Positions 9,901-19,567 are shown, counted from the first letter of the stretch. The stretch is DNA of 64,000 nucleotides from Fusobacterium perfoetens ATCC 29250 (GCF_000622245.1 NZ_JHXW01000009.1:1-64000), one strand, 5' to 3'. Notes: generated by a model not told the origin, from the sequence alone. Numbers and translations: made by a program.

Positions 9901-10860
9901 TAGCATATCAGATAATGATTTTAATTCTCTATTGTTTTGAGCAACAACAGGTTTTCCTCTTCTTCCATTATCTATTAAAGCATCAACTGCTTCTTGTAAC
10001 ATTCTCTTTTCATTTTTTACAACAATTTCTGGAGCTTTTATTTCTAAAAGTTTTTTCAATCTGTTATTTCTATTAATAACTCTTCTATAAAGGTCATTTA
10101 AATCTGATGTTGCAAATCTTCCACCATCTAATTGTACCATTGGTCTTAAGTCAGCTGGTATAACTGGAACATTTTTTAATATCATCCATGCTGGTTGGTT
10201 TTCAGATTCAATAAAGTCTCTAACTATTTTTAATCTTTTTGCAACTTTTTTTCTTTTTTGACTAGAATTTACATCATCTAATTCTCTTTCTAATTCTTCT
10301 CTTAAAACAGGTAAATTTAAGTCTTCTAACAATCTTAAAATTGCTTCTGCTCCCATTTTAGCGTCAAAAGAGTTACCATACATTTGTTTAAATAATTTAT
10401 ACTCTTTTTCATTTATAATTTTTCCAACTGGTAATGTTTCTTCGTTACTTTGAACTACTATATATCTTGCAAAATATAAAACAGATTCAAGTTCTTTTGG
10501 AGAAATTCCTAAAATTAAAGCCATTTTATTTGGTGTTCCTTTAGAATACCAAATATGAGATACAGGGGCAGCTAAAGCTATATGCCCCATTCTTTCTCTT
10601 CTTACTTTTGATTTAGTAACTTCTACTCCACATTTTTCACAAACAAGACCTTTATATCTCATTCTTTTGTATTTTCCACAACTACATTCCCAATCTTTTG
10701 TTGGTCCGAATATTTTTTCACAGAATAATCCATCCATCTCTGGATTTAATGTTCTATAGTTGATAGTCTCTGGTTTAGTTATTTCTCCATGAGACCATTC
10801 ATATATTTTTTCAGGTGAAGCAAGTTTTATTCTAATTTTTTCAAAACTCTTTATTCCCAT
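6910..10860 (-). CDS. rpoC: RNA polymerase beta' subunit
   Basis: A 1316-residue beta' subunit. The N-terminal zinc ribbon has [20 protein letters not shown]. The active-site loop NADFDGDQM carries the three Mg-binding Asp residues. The bridge helix/trigger region has [17 protein letters not shown] and [21 protein letters not shown]. The second zinc site is formed by CGTHEGI and [13 protein letters not shown]. No large insertion or split is visible. The RBS AAGGAGG is a rather long 12 nt before the ATG. It follows rpoB with an 80-bp gap and is terminated by the hairpin at 6878. Confidence 0.99.
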   Translation of the reverse strand: MGIKSFEKIRIKLASPEKIYEWSHGEITKPETINYRTLNPEMDGLFCEKIFGPTKDWECSCGKYKRMRYKGLVCEKCGVEVTKSKVRRERMGHIALAAPVSHIWYSKGTPNKMALILGISPKELESVLYFARYIVVQSNEETLPVGKIINEKEYKLFKQMYGNSFDAKMGAEAILRLLEDLNLPVLREELERELDDVNSSQKRKKVAKRLKIVRDFIESENQPAWMILKNVPVIPADLRPMVQLDGGRFATSDLNDLYRRVINRNNRLKKLLEIKAPEIVVKNEKRMLQEAVDALIDNGRRGKPVVAQNNRELKSLSDMLKGKQGRFRQNLLGKRVDYSARSVIVVGPSLKMNQCGIPKKMALELYKPFIMRELVKRELASNVKTAKKLVEESDDKVWDIIEDVIEGHPVLLNRAPTLHRLSIQAFEPVLIEGKAIRLHPLVCSAFNADFDGDQMAVHLVLSPEAIMEAKLLMLAPNNIIAPSNGQPIAVPGQDMVMGCFYMTKDRPGCRGEGKEFSNREQVLTAYENGVIDTHAIIKVRINGEMVTTTPGRILFSEILPEEIRDYNMTYGKNPLKKLIADLYDRYGFSKTADIINDIKNFGYHYSTFAGVSVGVEDLEIPAVKKDILKKADEDVAAIAQEYKDGKIINEERYRKTIAVWAQATQDVTDAMMGGLDQFNPVYMMATSGARGSIQQMRQLAAMRGNMADTRGRILEVPIKANFREGLTVLEFFMSSHGARKGLADTALRTADSGYLTRRLVDISHEVIVNSEDCGTHEGIEVSDLISDGKVIEKLSERINGRVLAEDLIVNGEVIAPRNTLIGKDLIKRIEELNIQKVKIRSPLTCSLEKGVCKKCYGMDLSNHKEVLLGEAVGVIAAQSIGEPGTQLTMRTFHTGGVATATASATTKKAENSGKAVFKDVKILVSEETGEEIVVSQSAKITIGNNDHEIPSGSILKVKDGDIVEKGQVLANLNPYHVPIICDQEGIVAYKELTIKSNYDSKYGVTEYLSVKPLDSGDVNPRLLILDENKQVKASYQIPFGAYMMVHEGDKVTKGQVIAKLIKEGEGTKDITGGLPRVQELFEARNPKGKALLSEVSGKVEITTKKKKGMRVILIKDEMNPEKFKEYLVSVGDHLVVTDGMLIKAGDKITEGAISPYDILNIKGLVAAEQFILESVQQVYRDQGVTVNDKHIEIIVKQMFKKVRITNSGSSLLLEDEVIEKRLVDLENEELKAKGKKLVEYEPVIQGITKAAVNTESFISAASFQETTKVLSNAAIEGKEDYLEGLKENVIIGKKIPAGTGYVDYKRIIPEEVKEEQ

Positions 10861-10940
10861 ATTAAATGTAATGCCTCCTTAATCGAGATAAAGTTTTTAC
10901 ACTTTATAATTTTTTGACCTAAATAATTAAGTATTATTTA

Positions 10941-13900
10941 TTAATCATCTAATCCATCAAATGATAAATCTTCATCAAAAGATTCTTCAAATCCTTCATC
11001 TAATTCTTCTCCAAAAGTTGGAGCTCCTAATGAAAATTCAGTTATTGTTTCTTCTTTATTATAATCTTCATCAACATTTATTAGATTTCCATCTTTATCA
11101 AATAACTCTATATCTAATGCTATAGCTTGGAATTCTTTTAATAATACTTTAAATGATTCTGGTAAATCTGCCTCAGGCATTTCTTCACCTTTTACTATAG
11201 CTTCATATGTTTTTGTTCTTCCATTTATATCGTCAGATTTAACTGTTAACATTTCTTGTAAGATATTTGAAGCTCCGTATGCTTCTAAAGCCCAAACTTC
11301 CATCTCTCCAAGTCTTTGTCCTCCAAATTGAGCTTTTCCTCCTAATGGTTGTTGAGTTACTAATGAATATGGTCCAATTGCTCTAGCATGCATTTTATCT
11401 TCTACTAGATGGTGTAATTTTAACATATACATTATTCCAACTGTAACTTTATTATCAAATGGTTCTCCAGTTCTTCCATCATATAAAGTTACTTTTCCAC
11501 TTCTTGGATATCCAGATTTTTCTAAACGATCTTTTATTTCATCTTCAGTAGCTCCATCAAATACAGGAGTAGCTATATATCTTTCATCTTTATTTGGTAT
11601 TTTTTGAAGTGCTAATCCTAAATGTACTTCCAATACTTGTCCTATATTCATACGTGAAGGAACCCCTAATGGGTTAAGTACTACATCTAAGTGTGTTCCA
11701 TCTGCTAAGAATGGCATATCTTCTGCTGGTAATACTCTTGAAACAACCCCTTTATTTCCATGACGTCCAGACATTTTATCTCCAACAGTTATCTTTCTCT
11801 TTTCAGCTATGAAAATTCTTATAACTTTATTAACTCCAGCCTTTAAGTCATCTCCATTTTCTCTAGAAAGTTCTAATACTTCTACTACAGTTCCTTTTGA
11901 ACCATGAGGCATTCTTAAAGATGTATCTCTTACATCTCTTGCTTTTTCTCCAAATATAGCTCTTAATAATTTTTCTTCTGCAGGAGGTTCTGTTTCTCCT
12001 TTAGGTGCTGTTTTTCCAACAAGAATATCTCCAGCTTCTACTTCAGAACCTACTATTATTATACCGTTTGAATCTAGATTTCTTAAAGCACTTTCTGAAA
12101 CATTTGGAATTTCCCTAGTTATTTCTTCGTCACCTAATTTTGTATTTCTAGCTTCTATTTCATATTCTTCTATATGAATTGATGTAAATACATCATCTTT
12201 TCTTAATCTATCTGATATTAAAATCGCGTCCTCGTAGTTATATCCTTCCCAAGGCATGAATGCCATTAAGATATTTCTACCTAATGCTAAATCTCCACCT
12301 TTTGTAGCTGGTCCGTCAGCTATTACAGCTCCTTTTTCTACTCTTTCACCTAAATCTACAATTGGTTTTTGATGTAAACACATTGCTTGGTTTGATCTTT
12401 CATAATTTAATAATGGATAAGTAACTTCTACACCATCATCAGACATTATTTTGATTATATGAGCATCAACATATGTTACTACTCCAGAAACTTCTGTTGT
12501 TACAACTGCTCCAGAATCTATAGCTACTTTTCTTTCTATTCCTGTTCCTACATAAGGAGCTTCTGTTCTTAATAATGGTACTGCTTGTCTTTGCATGTTA
12601 GAACCCATTAGTGCACGGTTAGCGTCGTCATGCTCTAAGAACGGAATTAATCCAGCTGATACAGAAACAACTTGTTTTGGAGAAACATCTATATAGTCTA
12701 CTTTTTCTCCTTCAACTTGTAAAATTTCATGTCCAAATCTACAAGTAATATTTCCTAATAATTTACCATTTTCATCAAATTTTGAGTCTGCTTGGGCTAT
12801 AAATAATCCATCTTCTTCGTCAGCAGCTAAATAATCTATTCTATCAAATTGAATTACTCCATTTTCTACTTTTACATATGGAGTTTCCATAAATCCATAT
12901 TCATTTACTTTAGCATAAGTTGCTAATGAACCTATAAGTCCAATGTTTGGTCCCTCTGGAGTTTCTATTGGACAAATTCTTCCATAGTGAGAGTCATGTA
13001 CGTCTCTAACTTCGAATCCTGCTCTATCTCTTGAAAGTCCTCCAGGTCCTAAAGCTGATATTCTTCTTTTATGTGTTAACTCAGCTAATGGGTTTGATTG
13101 GTCCATGAATTGTGATAATTGACCAGAACCAAAGAAATCTAAAATTAATGCATTTAATGGTCTAGTATTCAATAATGATTGAGATGATAAAGTTTCAGAA
13201 TCTTGAATAGTCATTTTCTCTCTTACCATTTTTGACATTTTTGCAAGTCCTGCTCTTATTTGCATTAAAAGAAGTTCTCCTACTCCTCTTATTCTTCTAT
13301 TAGATAAATTATCTATATCATCTGTATGACCTTCACCATTAAATAAATCCATTATAACTTCTATTGTTCTCTTAACATCTTCTTTTGTTAAAACAATTTC
13401 ATTAGGGTCTACATTAATTCCTAATCTTTTATTTAATTTATATCTTCCTACTGGTTCTAAATCATATCTTTGTGGATTAAAGAACATTTGTCTAATTAAA
13501 GATTTAGCTGAATCTATTGTTACTAAATCTCCAGGTCTTAATTTTTTAAATACCTCAGTTACTGCTTCTTCTTTAGTTTCAGTATCATCATTTAAGATAG
13601 TATTTGCTAAAACTTTTTCTTTTGGAGTTACATTATAATAAACTATTTTTTCTACTTTTTTCTCTATTAATCCTAAAATAGTTTCTACATTTATATAAGA
13701 ACCTGCTTCTCCAATAAATTCTCCATCTTCTTCATTTACTACATCTTCTTTTAAGAAACATCCTTCTATTTTTTCTCTTAAATTTTCTAATATTTCTTCA
13801 GAATTACTATATTTTTCATAATAAGGAGTTAAATCTAGTTCTTTTGTTTCTAAAAATTCTTCCATTATTTCTTGGTTATTTTCGAAGAATTCAACTGCTT

Positions 13901-14513
13901 TTAAGAAAACAGTTGCTAAAACTTTTTTCTTTCTGTCTATTTTTACATTTAAGAAATCATTTTTATCAGTTTCAAACTCTAACCAAGTTCCTTTATAAGG
14001 AATAATTTTTCCAATAAAAAGGTCTTTTCCAATTTGTAAGTTTACCTCTTTGTCAAAAGATACACCAGGAGATCTATGTAATTGAGATACTACTACTCTT
14101 TCTGCTCCATTTATTATAAATGTTCCTCTAGGAGTCATTAGTGGTAATTCACCAAAATAAACTAAACTTTCTTGTATCTCATTTCCACTTTTCTTATTAG
14201 TTAATCTTAATCTTACTTTTAATGAAGCTGAATATGTTTTTCCTCTTTTTTTACATTCTAATTCATTGTTTAAAGGTGGTTCAGCATCATGTAATTCATA
14301 AGAGATATAATCTAAACGAATATCTCCATTAGAAGACTCTATTGGAAATATTTCTCTGAAAGCAGATTCTAATCCCTTATTTTCTCTAGATAGTGGATTA
14401 ATTCTTGATTGAATAAAATCTTCATAAGAATTTAATTGAAATTCTAAAAAATGAGGCATTTCTCCTCTCTCTTTTATTTTTCCAAAATTAAATCTTTCAA
14501 CGAGTTTCCCCAT
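10941..14513 (-). CDS. rpoB: RNA polymerase beta subunit
   Basis: A 1190-residue beta subunit. The rifampicin pocket near residues 465-490 reads [19 protein letters not shown] then ISALGPGG. The residues equivalent to E. coli Q513, D516, H526, S531 and L533 are the sensitive-type ones, while position 518 is Ser rather than Asn. Other landmarks are [31 protein letters not shown] and [22 protein letters not shown]. The C-terminus is acidic ([17 protein letters not shown]). The gene lies 190 bp after rplL, beyond a hairpin that may attenuate transcription. RBS GAAGGAG. Confidence 0.99.
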   Translation of the reverse strand: MGKLVERFNFGKIKERGEMPHFLEFQLNSYEDFIQSRINPLSRENKGLESAFREIFPIESSNGDIRLDYISYELHDAEPPLNNELECKKRGKTYSASLKVRLRLTNKKSGNEIQESLVYFGELPLMTPRGTFIINGAERVVVSQLHRSPGVSFDKEVNLQIGKDLFIGKIIPYKGTWLEFETDKNDFLNVKIDRKKKVLATVFLKAVEFFENNQEIMEEFLETKELDLTPYYEKYSNSEEILENLREKIEGCFLKEDVVNEEDGEFIGEAGSYINVETILGLIEKKVEKIVYYNVTPKEKVLANTILNDDTETKEEAVTEVFKKLRPGDLVTIDSAKSLIRQMFFNPQRYDLEPVGRYKLNKRLGINVDPNEIVLTKEDVKRTIEVIMDLFNGEGHTDDIDNLSNRRIRGVGELLLMQIRAGLAKMSKMVREKMTIQDSETLSSQSLLNTRPLNALILDFFGSGQLSQFMDQSNPLAELTHKRRISALGPGGLSRDRAGFEVRDVHDSHYGRICPIETPEGPNIGLIGSLATYAKVNEYGFMETPYVKVENGVIQFDRIDYLAADEEDGLFIAQADSKFDENGKLLGNITCRFGHEILQVEGEKVDYIDVSPKQVVSVSAGLIPFLEHDDANRALMGSNMQRQAVPLLRTEAPYVGTGIERKVAIDSGAVVTTEVSGVVTYVDAHIIKIMSDDGVEVTYPLLNYERSNQAMCLHQKPIVDLGERVEKGAVIADGPATKGGDLALGRNILMAFMPWEGYNYEDAILISDRLRKDDVFTSIHIEEYEIEARNTKLGDEEITREIPNVSESALRNLDSNGIIIVGSEVEAGDILVGKTAPKGETEPPAEEKLLRAIFGEKARDVRDTSLRMPHGSKGTVVEVLELSRENGDDLKAGVNKVIRIFIAEKRKITVGDKMSGRHGNKGVVSRVLPAEDMPFLADGTHLDVVLNPLGVPSRMNIGQVLEVHLGLALQKIPNKDERYIATPVFDGATEDEIKDRLEKSGYPRSGKVTLYDGRTGEPFDNKVTVGIMYMLKLHHLVEDKMHARAIGPYSLVTQQPLGGKAQFGGQRLGEMEVWALEAYGASNILQEMLTVKSDDINGRTKTYEAIVKGEEMPEADLPESFKVLLKEFQAIALDIELFDKDGNLINVDEDYNKEETITEFSLGAPTFGEELDEGFEESFDEDLSFDGLDD

Positions 14514-14636
14514 TTACTCACACTCCTTCAACTTTAATGTCAATACCTAACCTCTTGAAAATAACTTTTTATTTAGTTTCAATAGATTAAGTATCAATCT
14601 TTAGAAACAAATTTATATTTATCTTATAGATGACTA

Positions 14637-14665
14637 AAATAGGCACTCAGTTGGAGTGCCTATTT
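14637..14665 (-). terminator. rplL-rpoB intergenic attenuator or terminator hairpin
   Basis: A perfect 12-bp stem AAATAGGCACTC/GAGTGCCTATTT with a 5-nt loop lies between rplL and rpoB, followed on the minus strand by TTTTAG. In E. coli a partial terminator at this exact site lowers rpoBC relative to rplJL transcription; a similar role is inferred. No separate rpoB promoter was recognised. Confidence 0.75.
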
Positions 14666-14703
14666 CTTTTTTCTTCTGTACAAACTATCAGTTTATAAAA
14701 GAA

Positions 14704-15072
14704 CTATTTAACTTCTACTGTTGCTCCAGCAGCTTCTAATTTAGCTTTAATTTCTTCAGCTTCTTCTTTAGATGCTCCCTCTTTTATAGTTCCACCATTG
14801 TCAGCTAATTCTTTAGCTTCTTTTAATCCTAAACCAGTGATTCCTCTGATTTCTTTGATTACTCCTATTTTCTTATCTCCAGCTGATTTTAATATTACAT
14901 CAAATTCAGTTTTTTCTTCAACTTCAGCTGCTGCTCCTCCTACTGCTGCTACTGCTACAGGTGCTGCTGCAGTTACTCCAAAGTGCTCTTCTAAAGCAGT
15001 TACTAATTCTCTTAATTCTAATACTGACATAGCTTCTAAGTCAGCAATAAATTGTTGTTTATCAAATGCCAT
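14704..15072 (-). CDS. rplL: Ribosomal protein L7/L12
   Basis: A 122-residue protein: an N-terminal dimerisation helix ([21 protein letters not shown]), an Ala/Val-rich hinge around residues 35-50, and the C-terminal factor-binding domain ([24 protein letters not shown]). It forms the ribosomal stalk with L10 and recruits translation GTPases. Strong RBS AGGAGG; 56 bp downstream of rplJ. Codon use is markedly more biased than in neighbours, as expected for a highly expressed gene. Confidence 0.99.
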   Translation of the reverse strand: MAFDKQQFIADLEAMSVLELRELVTALEEHFGVTAAAPVAVAAVGGAAAEVEEKTEFDVILKSAGDKKIGVIKEIRGITGLGLKEAKELADNGGTIKEGASKEEAEEIKAKLEAAGATVEVK

Positions 15073-15128
15073 TTATTTTTCCTCCTTAAATTTCTACAAT
15101 AATATGATTTTTATTTTTATATTTTTAA

Positions 15129-15635
15129 TTATTCTGCAGATCCTTCTTTTTTATCTGCTACTGCTACTAATCCATAAGCAAGTTTTCTTACTGGTCCTAA
15201 CATTCCATTTAACACCATAGATAATAATTGTTCTCTTGATGGTAAAGTTGCTAGTTGTAATACTTCAGCTTCGCTAACTCTTTTTCCAGTTAAATATCCA
15301 CCTTTTATGTTGAATATTTTTGCTTTTGCGTTAGCTTTAGATACTTCGTTCATTATTTTAGCAGGAGCTACGATATCGTCATATCCAAATGCGAATGATG
15401 TAGTTCCTTCTAGTATATCGTCAAAAGAATCTTCAACACCAGCTTCTTTTAGAGCTATTTTAAATAATCTATTTTTAGCTACTAAATATTCTCCACCAGC
15501 TTCTCTTAAAGATTTTCTTAGTTGAGTTTCTTCTTTAACTTTAATTCCTTCGTAGTCTACTAATACGATAGATTGAGCTCTTTTAATTCTTTCAACAAGT
15601 GCTGCTACTGCTTCTACTTTAGCTTGATTTGCCAT
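15129..15635 (-). CDS. rplJ: Ribosomal protein L10
   Basis: A 168-residue stalk base protein. The N-terminal rRNA-binding domain includes SIVLVDYEGIKVKEETQLRK, LREAGGEYLVAKNRLFKIAL, and GTTSFAFGYDD. The C-terminal helix carrying L7/L12 dimers follows LPSREQLLSMVLNGMLGPV. Binding to its own mRNA leader (see 15655) is expected to autoregulate rplJL. RBS AGGAGGTGA lies close to the ATG. Confidence 0.98.
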   Translation of the reverse strand: MANQAKVEAVAALVERIKRAQSIVLVDYEGIKVKEETQLRKSLREAGGEYLVAKNRLFKIALKEAGVEDSFDDILEGTTSFAFGYDDIVAPAKIMNEVSKANAKAKIFNIKGGYLTGKRVSEAEVLQLATLPSREQLLSMVLNGMLGPVRKLAYGLVAVADKKEGSAE

Positions 15636-15654
15636 TCCAAGTCACCTCCTCTTT

Positions 15655-15780
15655 TTCTTAAAAAATACCCCCGGCTAATAAAGACGGAGGCTGTATTTTT
15701 CTTTGAGGTCTATGAATACCTGATTCCAACCTCGGTAGGATTTATTGCCTAAGCCACCTACTGTCTTTAGTATGGATTTA
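15655..15780 (-). ncRNA. L10 leader (autoregulatory 5' UTR of rplJL)
   Basis: The rplJ leader RNA contains AAGACAGTAGGTGGCTTAGG, then CCTACCGAGG. These pair (TAGG/CCTA region) and match the conserved core of the bacterial ribosomal protein L10 leader, where the L10(L12)4 complex binds. Further down the leader, CCTCAAAG is followed by a terminator-like hairpin. It fills the rplA-rplJ gap. The boundaries are approximate. Confidence 0.8.
15659..15701 (-). terminator. Attenuator at the end of the L10 leader
   Basis: On the minus strand AAATAC-AG-CCTCCG pairs with CGGGGG-TATTT and runs directly into TTTTTT, 25 bp before rplJ. It is a terminator-type hairpin inside the L10 leader. The likely mechanism is premature termination when L10 is in excess, but an antiterminator fold was not proved here. 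Confidence 0.7.
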
Positions 15781-15804
15781 TATTTAATTTTTATCCAACA
15801 ATCT

Positions 15805-15833
15805 ATTATAATATATTTTTCTCTTTTTTGCAA
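15805..15833 (-). promoter_or_regulatory. Candidate rplJL promoter
   Basis: On the minus strand TTGCAA (15828-15833) and a perfect TATAAT (15805-15810) are 17 bp apart, just after rplA. The start near 15798 would place the whole L10 leader in the transcript. This suggests rplJL can be made separately from rplKA. Confidence 0.6.
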
Positions 15834-15851
15834 GAAAAATTTATTATTTTA

Positions 15852-16559
15852 TTATCCAATTTCTTTAGCAACTAATGTTGGGTCCATTTTTATTCCAGGT
15901 CCCATAGTTAAAGAAACTGCTACAGTTTTTAAATATTGTCCTTTTGCATCAGCAGGTTTTAATCTTACGATTTCAGCCATGAATGCTTTAAAGTTTTCAT
16001 ATATTTTTTCATCAGAGAAATCTGCTTTACCAATTGGTACGTGGATAGATCCTAATTTGTCTACTCTGAATGCTAATTTACCTTTTTTGAATTCTGATAC
16101 AGCTGCTGCTATATTAGGAGTAACTGTTCCTGATTTAGGGTTAGGCATTAAACCTTTAGTTCCTAATATTTTTCCTAATCTTCCTAATTTAGGCATCATA
16201 TCTGGAGTAGCTATAACTAAATCAAAGTCTAACCATCCTTGTTGAATTTTTTCAATATATTCTTCAGCTCCAGCAAAATCTGCTCCAGCTTCTAAAGCTT
16301 TATTTATGTTTTCTCCTTGTGTTATTGCTAATATTTTAACACTTTTTCCAGTTCCGTGTGGTAACACAACAGTTCCTCTTATTTGTTGGCTTGCATGTCT
16401 AGGATCTACTCCTAATCTTAATGCAACTTCAACTGTTTCTAGGAAGTTAGCTGATCTTGTTTTTACAACTGTTTCTAATGCTTCTTTCACATCATATAAT
16501 CTTGTACTATCTACTAACTTAGCTACTTCTAAGTATTTTTTACCTCTATGTTTTGCCAT
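15852..16559 (-). CDS. rplA: Ribosomal protein L1
   Basis: A 235-residue protein of normal length, with the two-domain L1 fold interrupted by the [20 protein letters not shown] region. It also has the conserved signature [22 protein letters not shown]. It forms the mobile L1 stalk at the E site and in many bacteria represses its own operon. RBS GAGGAGG. A hairpin similar to one before rplK lies in its leader (16578-16603). Confidence 0.99.
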   Translation of the reverse strand: MAKHRGKKYLEVAKLVDSTRLYDVKEALETVVKTRSANFLETVEVALRLGVDPRHASQQIRGTVVLPHGTGKSVKILAITQGENINKALEAGADFAGAEEYIEKIQQGWLDFDLVIATPDMMPKLGRLGKILGTKGLMPNPKSGTVTPNIAAAVSEFKKGKLAFRVDKLGSIHVPIGKADFSDEKIYENFKAFMAEIVRLKPADAKGQYLKTVAVSLTMGPGIKMDPTLVAKEIG

Positions 16560-16577
16560 TTATTTATTTCCTCCTCT

Positions 16578-16603
16578 GTGGTCAATGGATTTTATCCTAC
16601 CAC
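16578..16603 (-). promoter_or_regulatory. Candidate L1-binding hairpin before rplA
   Basis: In the mRNA, GTGGT pairs with ACCAC and an inner GGAT/ATCC stem closes an AAA loop, with an asymmetric internal loop (A opposite ATTG). It ends just 5' of the rplA Shine-Dalgarno. It shares GTGG-AG, AAAAT and CATT-ACCAC with the hairpin before rplK (17081-17105). Regulation by L1 is inferred. Confidence 0.4.
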
Positions 16604-16629
16604 TATATATAAAATAATTCGCTATCAAA

Positions 16630-17055
16630 TTAGTCTACTATTTTTATTCCCATAGATCTTGCTGACCCAGCTAATATTCTCATAGCTGCTTCAACTGATC
16701 CAGCATTTAAGTCAGGCATTTTTGTTTCTGCTATTTCTCTTAATTTAGCAGTAGTTATTGTTCCTGCTACTTCTTTTTTAGAGTTTCCTGCTCCTTTTGA
16801 TGTTCCAGCAGCTTTCTTTAATAAATCAGATGCTGGTGGAGTTTTCATTATAAATGTGAAAGATCTGTCGTTGTAAACAGAAATTTCTACTGGTATAATC
16901 CATCCTGCTTTATCTTGTGATTTAGCGTTAAATGCTTTACAAAACTCCATAATGTTAACACCGTGTTGTCCTAAAGCTGGTCCAACTGGTGGTGCAGGGT
17001 TTGCTTTTCCTGCTGGTAATTGTAATTTTATAACTTTAATAACTTCTTTTGCCAT
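16630..17055 (-). CDS. rplK: Ribosomal protein L11
   Basis: A 141-residue protein. The N-terminal domain includes the proline-rich [35 protein letters not shown], and the C-terminal rRNA-binding domain has [26 protein letters not shown]. It sits at the GTPase centre with L10/L12. First gene after nusG, directly followed by rplA, the standard order. The RBS GGAGG is 13 nt before the ATG. Confidence 0.99.
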   Translation of the reverse strand: MAKEVIKVIKLQLPAGKANPAPPVGPALGQHGVNIMEFCKAFNAKSQDKAGWIIPVEISVYNDRSFTFIMKTPPASDLLKKAAGTSKGAGNSKKEVAGTITTAKLREIAETKMPDLNAGSVEAAMRILAGSARSMGIKIVD

Positions 17056-17080
17056 TCCTAATATTACACCTCCAAAATAT

Positions 17081-17105
17081 GTGGTACTAATGAATTTTCT
17101 CCCAC
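17081..17105 (-). promoter_or_regulatory. Candidate L1-binding hairpin before rplK
   Basis: In the mRNA, GTGG pairs with CCAC around GAGAAAATTCATTAGTA, in which GAA/TTC can form a second short stem. It lies a few bases 5' of the rplK ribosome-binding site. The rplKA leader is the known site of L1 autoregulation in other bacteria. The resemblance to the rplA hairpin supports the same ligand, but this is inference. Confidence 0.45.
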
Positions 17106-17122
17106 GTGATTAATTATAAAAA

Positions 17123-17725
17123 TTAATCTTCTTTCTTAACATCAGTGATATTTGCTTCGATTGGTGTTAAACGTCCAAACATATCAACCATCACTTTAAC
17201 TTTTCTATTCTCTAAATTAATTTCAGCAACTTTTCCTCTTTGACCATCAAATCCTTCAGAAACTATTGTTACATAATCTCCTATTTCAAAGTCTACTGCC
17301 ACTAATTCTGCATCTTCTTTTTCACTATTTTCTTGACTGTAACCAATAACTCTAAAAATATTTTCCACTTCATCGTCTTCCATTGGAATTGGGTCTGAAC
17401 CTACTCCAACAAAACCAGTAACACCATTTGTATTTCTTACAACATACCAAGCATCAGAATCAACACTGTAGTTAATTCCATTTTCATTCTCTTCTCTTGT
17501 TGCAACCATTTGTAGCATTACATATCCTGGAAATAATTTTCTACTTATTACTTTTTTCTTTCCTCTTCTAAGCTCAACAGAATGTTCCTCAGGAACAAGT
17601 ATTTTTGTTACTATCTCATTCATTCCTAAAGTTTCTATTTTTTGCTCCAAATCAGTTTTAACTTTCTTTTCATATCCTGAATAAGTATGAATCATAAACC
17701 ATTTTTTTTCTAAAACTGTATTCAT
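17123..17725 (-). CDS. nusG: Transcription termination/antitermination factor NusG
   Basis: A 200-residue protein. The NGN domain begins KKWFMIHTYSGYEKKVKTDLEQ and includes KLFPGYVMLQM and WYVVRNTNGVTGFVG. The C-terminal KOW domain has VDFEIGDYVTIVSEGFDGQRGKVAEIN. It binds RNA polymerase and affects pausing and Rho/ribosome coupling. The ATG at 17725 is chosen over an upstream in-frame start at 17752, because GGAGG lies 8 nt before it and it directly follows the secE stop. Confidence 0.97.
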   Translation of the reverse strand: MNTVLEKKWFMIHTYSGYEKKVKTDLEQKIETLGMNEIVTKILVPEEHSVELRRGKKKVISRKLFPGYVMLQMVATREENENGINYSVDSDAWYVVRNTNGVTGFVGVGSDPIPMEDDEVENIFRVIGYSQENSEKEDAELVAVDFEIGDYVTIVSEGFDGQRGKVAEINLENRKVKVMVDMFGRLTPIEANITDVKKED

Positions 17726-17726
17726 G

Positions 17727-17912
17727 TTATTGTCCTCCAAATAGAGATACAAGTATCTTTAAAAGTCTTAAAACAACTATATCAAAAACTCCCAAATATA
17801 TGCTCAAAGCAACACTCATAGCTGCTACCCATGCAGTTGCATGAATTACCGCCTTTTTTCTAGGCCATTCAACTTTAGAGTATTCCATTTTTACATCTTT
17901 TAATAACTTCAT
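17727..17912 (-). CDS. secE: Preprotein translocase subunit SecE
   Basis: A 61-residue protein of the short single-span type. The conserved cytoplasmic amphipathic helix VKMEYSKVEWPRKKAVIHAT is followed by one membrane span ending VLRLLKILVSLFG. With SecY and SecG it forms the export channel. Its stop is one base before the nusG ATG, and the nusG Shine-Dalgarno lies inside the secE end, so the two are coupled. Confidence 0.95.
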   Translation of the reverse strand: MKLLKDVKMEYSKVEWPRKKAVIHATAWVAAMSVALSIYLGVFDIVVLRLLKILVSLFGGQ

Positions 17913-17944
17913 AGTTTGTCCACCTTTTTATTTTTTCATAAAAA

Positions 17945-18020
17945 TGGCAGGTCAAGAGGGACTCGAACCCCCAGCCCTCGGTTTTGGAGACCGATGCTCT
18001 ACCAATTGAGCCATTGACCT
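17945..18020 (-). tRNA. tRNA-Trp (anticodon CCA)
   Basis: 76 nt on the minus strand. The acceptor stem AGGTCAA/TTGACCT is fully paired, with G discriminator and an encoded CCA tail. The anticodon loop CTCCAAA gives anticodon CCA. The TpsiC loop GGTTCGAGTC and D-loop bases are canonical. It lies between rpmG and secE, its usual place in many bacteria, and is probably processed from the rpmG-secE-nusG transcript. Confidence 0.97.
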
Positions 18021-18053
18021 GCATGTTGATAACTATTTTACTGAGTATTTATT

Positions 18054-18206
18054 TTATTTTTTAGTTTCTTTGTGTAGAGTTTCTTTTCCACACCATTTGC
18101 AATACTTCATTAATTCTAATCTTTCAGTTGTGTTTTTCTTATTTTTTGAAGTACTGTAATTTCTTCTTTTGCATTCTGTACATTCTAATTGAATATTAAC
18201 TCTCAA
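18054..18206 (-). CDS. rpmG: Ribosomal protein L33
   Basis: A 50-residue protein beginning [17 protein letters not shown] and ending [15 protein letters not shown]. The two Cys pairs (CTEC and CKWC) make the zinc ribbon of the C+ form of L33. It starts with TTG at 18206; GGAGGTG lies 9 bases upstream. The nearby out-of-frame ATG (GTATGAATTGA) hits a stop at once. It is the first gene of the rpmG-trnW-secE-nusG block. Confidence 0.95.
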   Translation of the reverse strand: MRVNIQLECTECKRRNYSTSKNKKNTTERLELMKYCKWCGKETLHKETKK

Positions 18207-18311
18207 TTCATACACCTCCATTTATTTATCGGATAATCCTTAATCCTCCCATATTCTTCTATAAATATGGTAATAGAGTTTTTATGACTTTAGTTTATTA
18301 AGACATAGATA

Positions 18312-18340
18312 ATTATACATTATCTTTTATTTTTTGTCAA
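18312..18340 (-). promoter_or_regulatory. Promoter of the rpmG-secE-nusG-ribosomal block
   Basis: On the minus strand a perfect TTGACA (18335-18340) and a perfect TATAAT (18312-18317) are separated by 17 bp. The start is near 18305 and the leader is about 100 nt. This equals the rRNA promoter in quality and suits a strong, growth-linked operon. Confidence 0.85.
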
Positions 18341-18360
18341 CTATTTTTTTATTTTTTTAT

Positions 18361-18384
18361 CCACTAGAATATTTATTCTAGTGG
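18361..18384 (-). terminator. Hairpin at the end of the 16-gene run
   Basis: A perfect 10-bp stem CCACTAGAAT/ATTCTAGTGG with a 4-nt loop. The stop codon of the 18373-18765 gene lies in the loop. On the minus strand it is followed by ATAAAAAAAT, not a T run, so it may stall transcription or protect the 3' end and not act as a classic intrinsic terminator. Confidence 0.5.
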
Positions 18385-18765
18385 ACTCTCTTTTTTACTC
18401 TCTAATTCTTCTAATTTTTTTTCTATATTTTTTATTTTAGTATTCATTTCATTTACTTTAATTTCAATAGAATTAAGTATCCAATATTGAAAATGATTTG
18501 TTTTTTTCATTTCATAGATAAGCCAAATTATTTTTACTATCCCTAATAATATAGCACAATAAACAGAAACATCTAAGGAAATACGTCTTAATACTCCTCC
18601 CATAAATAATAAAACAATTATCATAGAGATTAATAAGATATTTACTCTTTTATTTTGAATATTATCTCTTCCACCTATTCTTCCTATTATCTTATTTATT
18701 TTCTCTTTCTCTTTATGAAAGGCCTCTAATTCTTTCATCAAATTTTCTTGTGTATTATTTTCCAT
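18373..18765 (-). CDS. Small membrane protein with coiled coils, unknown function
   Basis: A 130-residue protein I do not recognise. It has a charged N-terminal helix (ENLMKELEAFHKEKEKINKIIGR), then two predicted membrane spans (about residues 43-64 and 68-88). The C-terminal heptad-like coiled coil includes VNEMNTKIKNIEKKLEELESK. Both ends are likely cytoplasmic. GGAGGG lies 4 nt before the ATG. It is 9 bp after nadE and ends the long gene run. It is a real gene by RBS, spacing and composition; the role is unknown. Confidence 0.7.
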   Translation of the reverse strand: MENNTQENLMKELEAFHKEKEKINKIIGRIGGRDNIQNKRVNILLISMIIVLLFMGGVLRRISLDVSVYCAILLGIVKIIWLIYEMKKTNHFQYWILNSIEIKVNEMNTKIKNIEKKLEELESKKESPLE

Positions 18766-18774
18766 AGTACCCTC

Positions 18775-19563
18775 CTATTTGATTTTTGCTATAGTTGGCA
18801 TATTTCTCTTATATTCATTTCTTGCTATCTTTTTAAATATTGATTCAACGACCTCTTTATCATATCCCATATTTTTTATCTCTTCTTCATTTTTATTTTT
18901 ATAAATTATATGATAAAGTATTTCATCAGCTAAATCATAAGAAAATCCCAATTCTTCTTCATCTGTTTGTCCAGCCCATAAATCAGCACTAGGTTTTTTA
19001 TCTATTACTTCTTTTGGTACTCCCATTCTTCTAGATAATTCCCAAACTTGAGCTTTTAATAACTCTCCAATAGGATTTATTCCACAAGCCATATCACCAA
19101 ATTGAGTTCCATATCCTAATAATAATTCTGTTTTATTAGAAGTTCCAACTACTAAAGCATTCTCTTTAGCTGAATTATCAAACAATACACACATTCTGGT
19201 TCTTGACATATAGTTTCCTCTTCTAAGTCCAGAAGCTTCTCCAGCTATTCCGAAATAAGCATCTACCATAGGAGTAATTTCTATTTTTTTACAATTTATC
19301 CCAGTTGCTTTTACTACTAACTCAGCATGTTCTATACTTTCTTTACTTGATGTTTTATATGGCATCATTATAGAGTATACATTTTCTGGCCCTATAGCTT
19401 TGGCTACTATAAAAGCTACTAAAGCTGAATCAATTCCTCCAGAAAGTCCTAATATAACTTTTTTAAATCCTCTTTTTGTAACTTCATCTTTTACAAAATT
19501 AACAACTTTATCTTGGATTTCATCCATATTTCCTATTAGTTCTTGATAAATTTCTTCTTTCAT
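18775..19563 (-). CDS. nadE: NAD+ synthase, ammonia-dependent type
   Basis: A 262-residue enzyme converting nicotinate adenine dinucleotide to NAD+. The ATP-pyrophosphatase P-loop SGGIDS is at residues 41-46. Other motifs are VVGTSNKTELLLGYGTQFGD and the substrate loop KKPSADLWAGQTDEEELGF. There is no N-terminal glutaminase domain, so it should use ammonia. The ATG at 19563 has AGGAG 8 nt upstream and is preferred over an in-frame start six codons earlier. It starts 4 bp after the ylqF stop. Confidence 0.95.
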   Translation of the reverse strand: MKEEIYQELIGNMDEIQDKVVNFVKDEVTKRGFKKVILGLSGGIDSALVAFIVAKAIGPENVYSIMMPYKTSSKESIEHAELVVKATGINCKKIEITPMVDAYFGIAGEASGLRRGNYMSRTRMCVLFDNSAKENALVVGTSNKTELLLGYGTQFGDMACGINPIGELLKAQVWELSRRMGVPKEVIDKKPSADLWAGQTDEEELGFSYDLADEILYHIIYKNKNEEEIKNMGYDKEVVESIFKKIARNEYKRNMPTIAKIK

Positions 19564-19567
19564 TATA

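Noticed and set aside
13090..13140. Possible rifampicin-resistance mutation in rpoB
   Set aside because: The main resistance positions (513, 516, 526, 531, 533 in E. coli numbering) carry sensitive-type residues; Ser at 518 alone does not justify the claim.
14798..15220. Long plus-strand reading frame of 140 codons
   Set aside because: It lies antisense to rplL and rplJ, has no RBS and has the composition of a reverse-frame shadow of an Ala-rich gene.
15745..16245. 166-codon plus-strand reading frame
   Set aside because: Antisense to rplA and the L10 leader; no ribosome-binding site and no recognisable domain.
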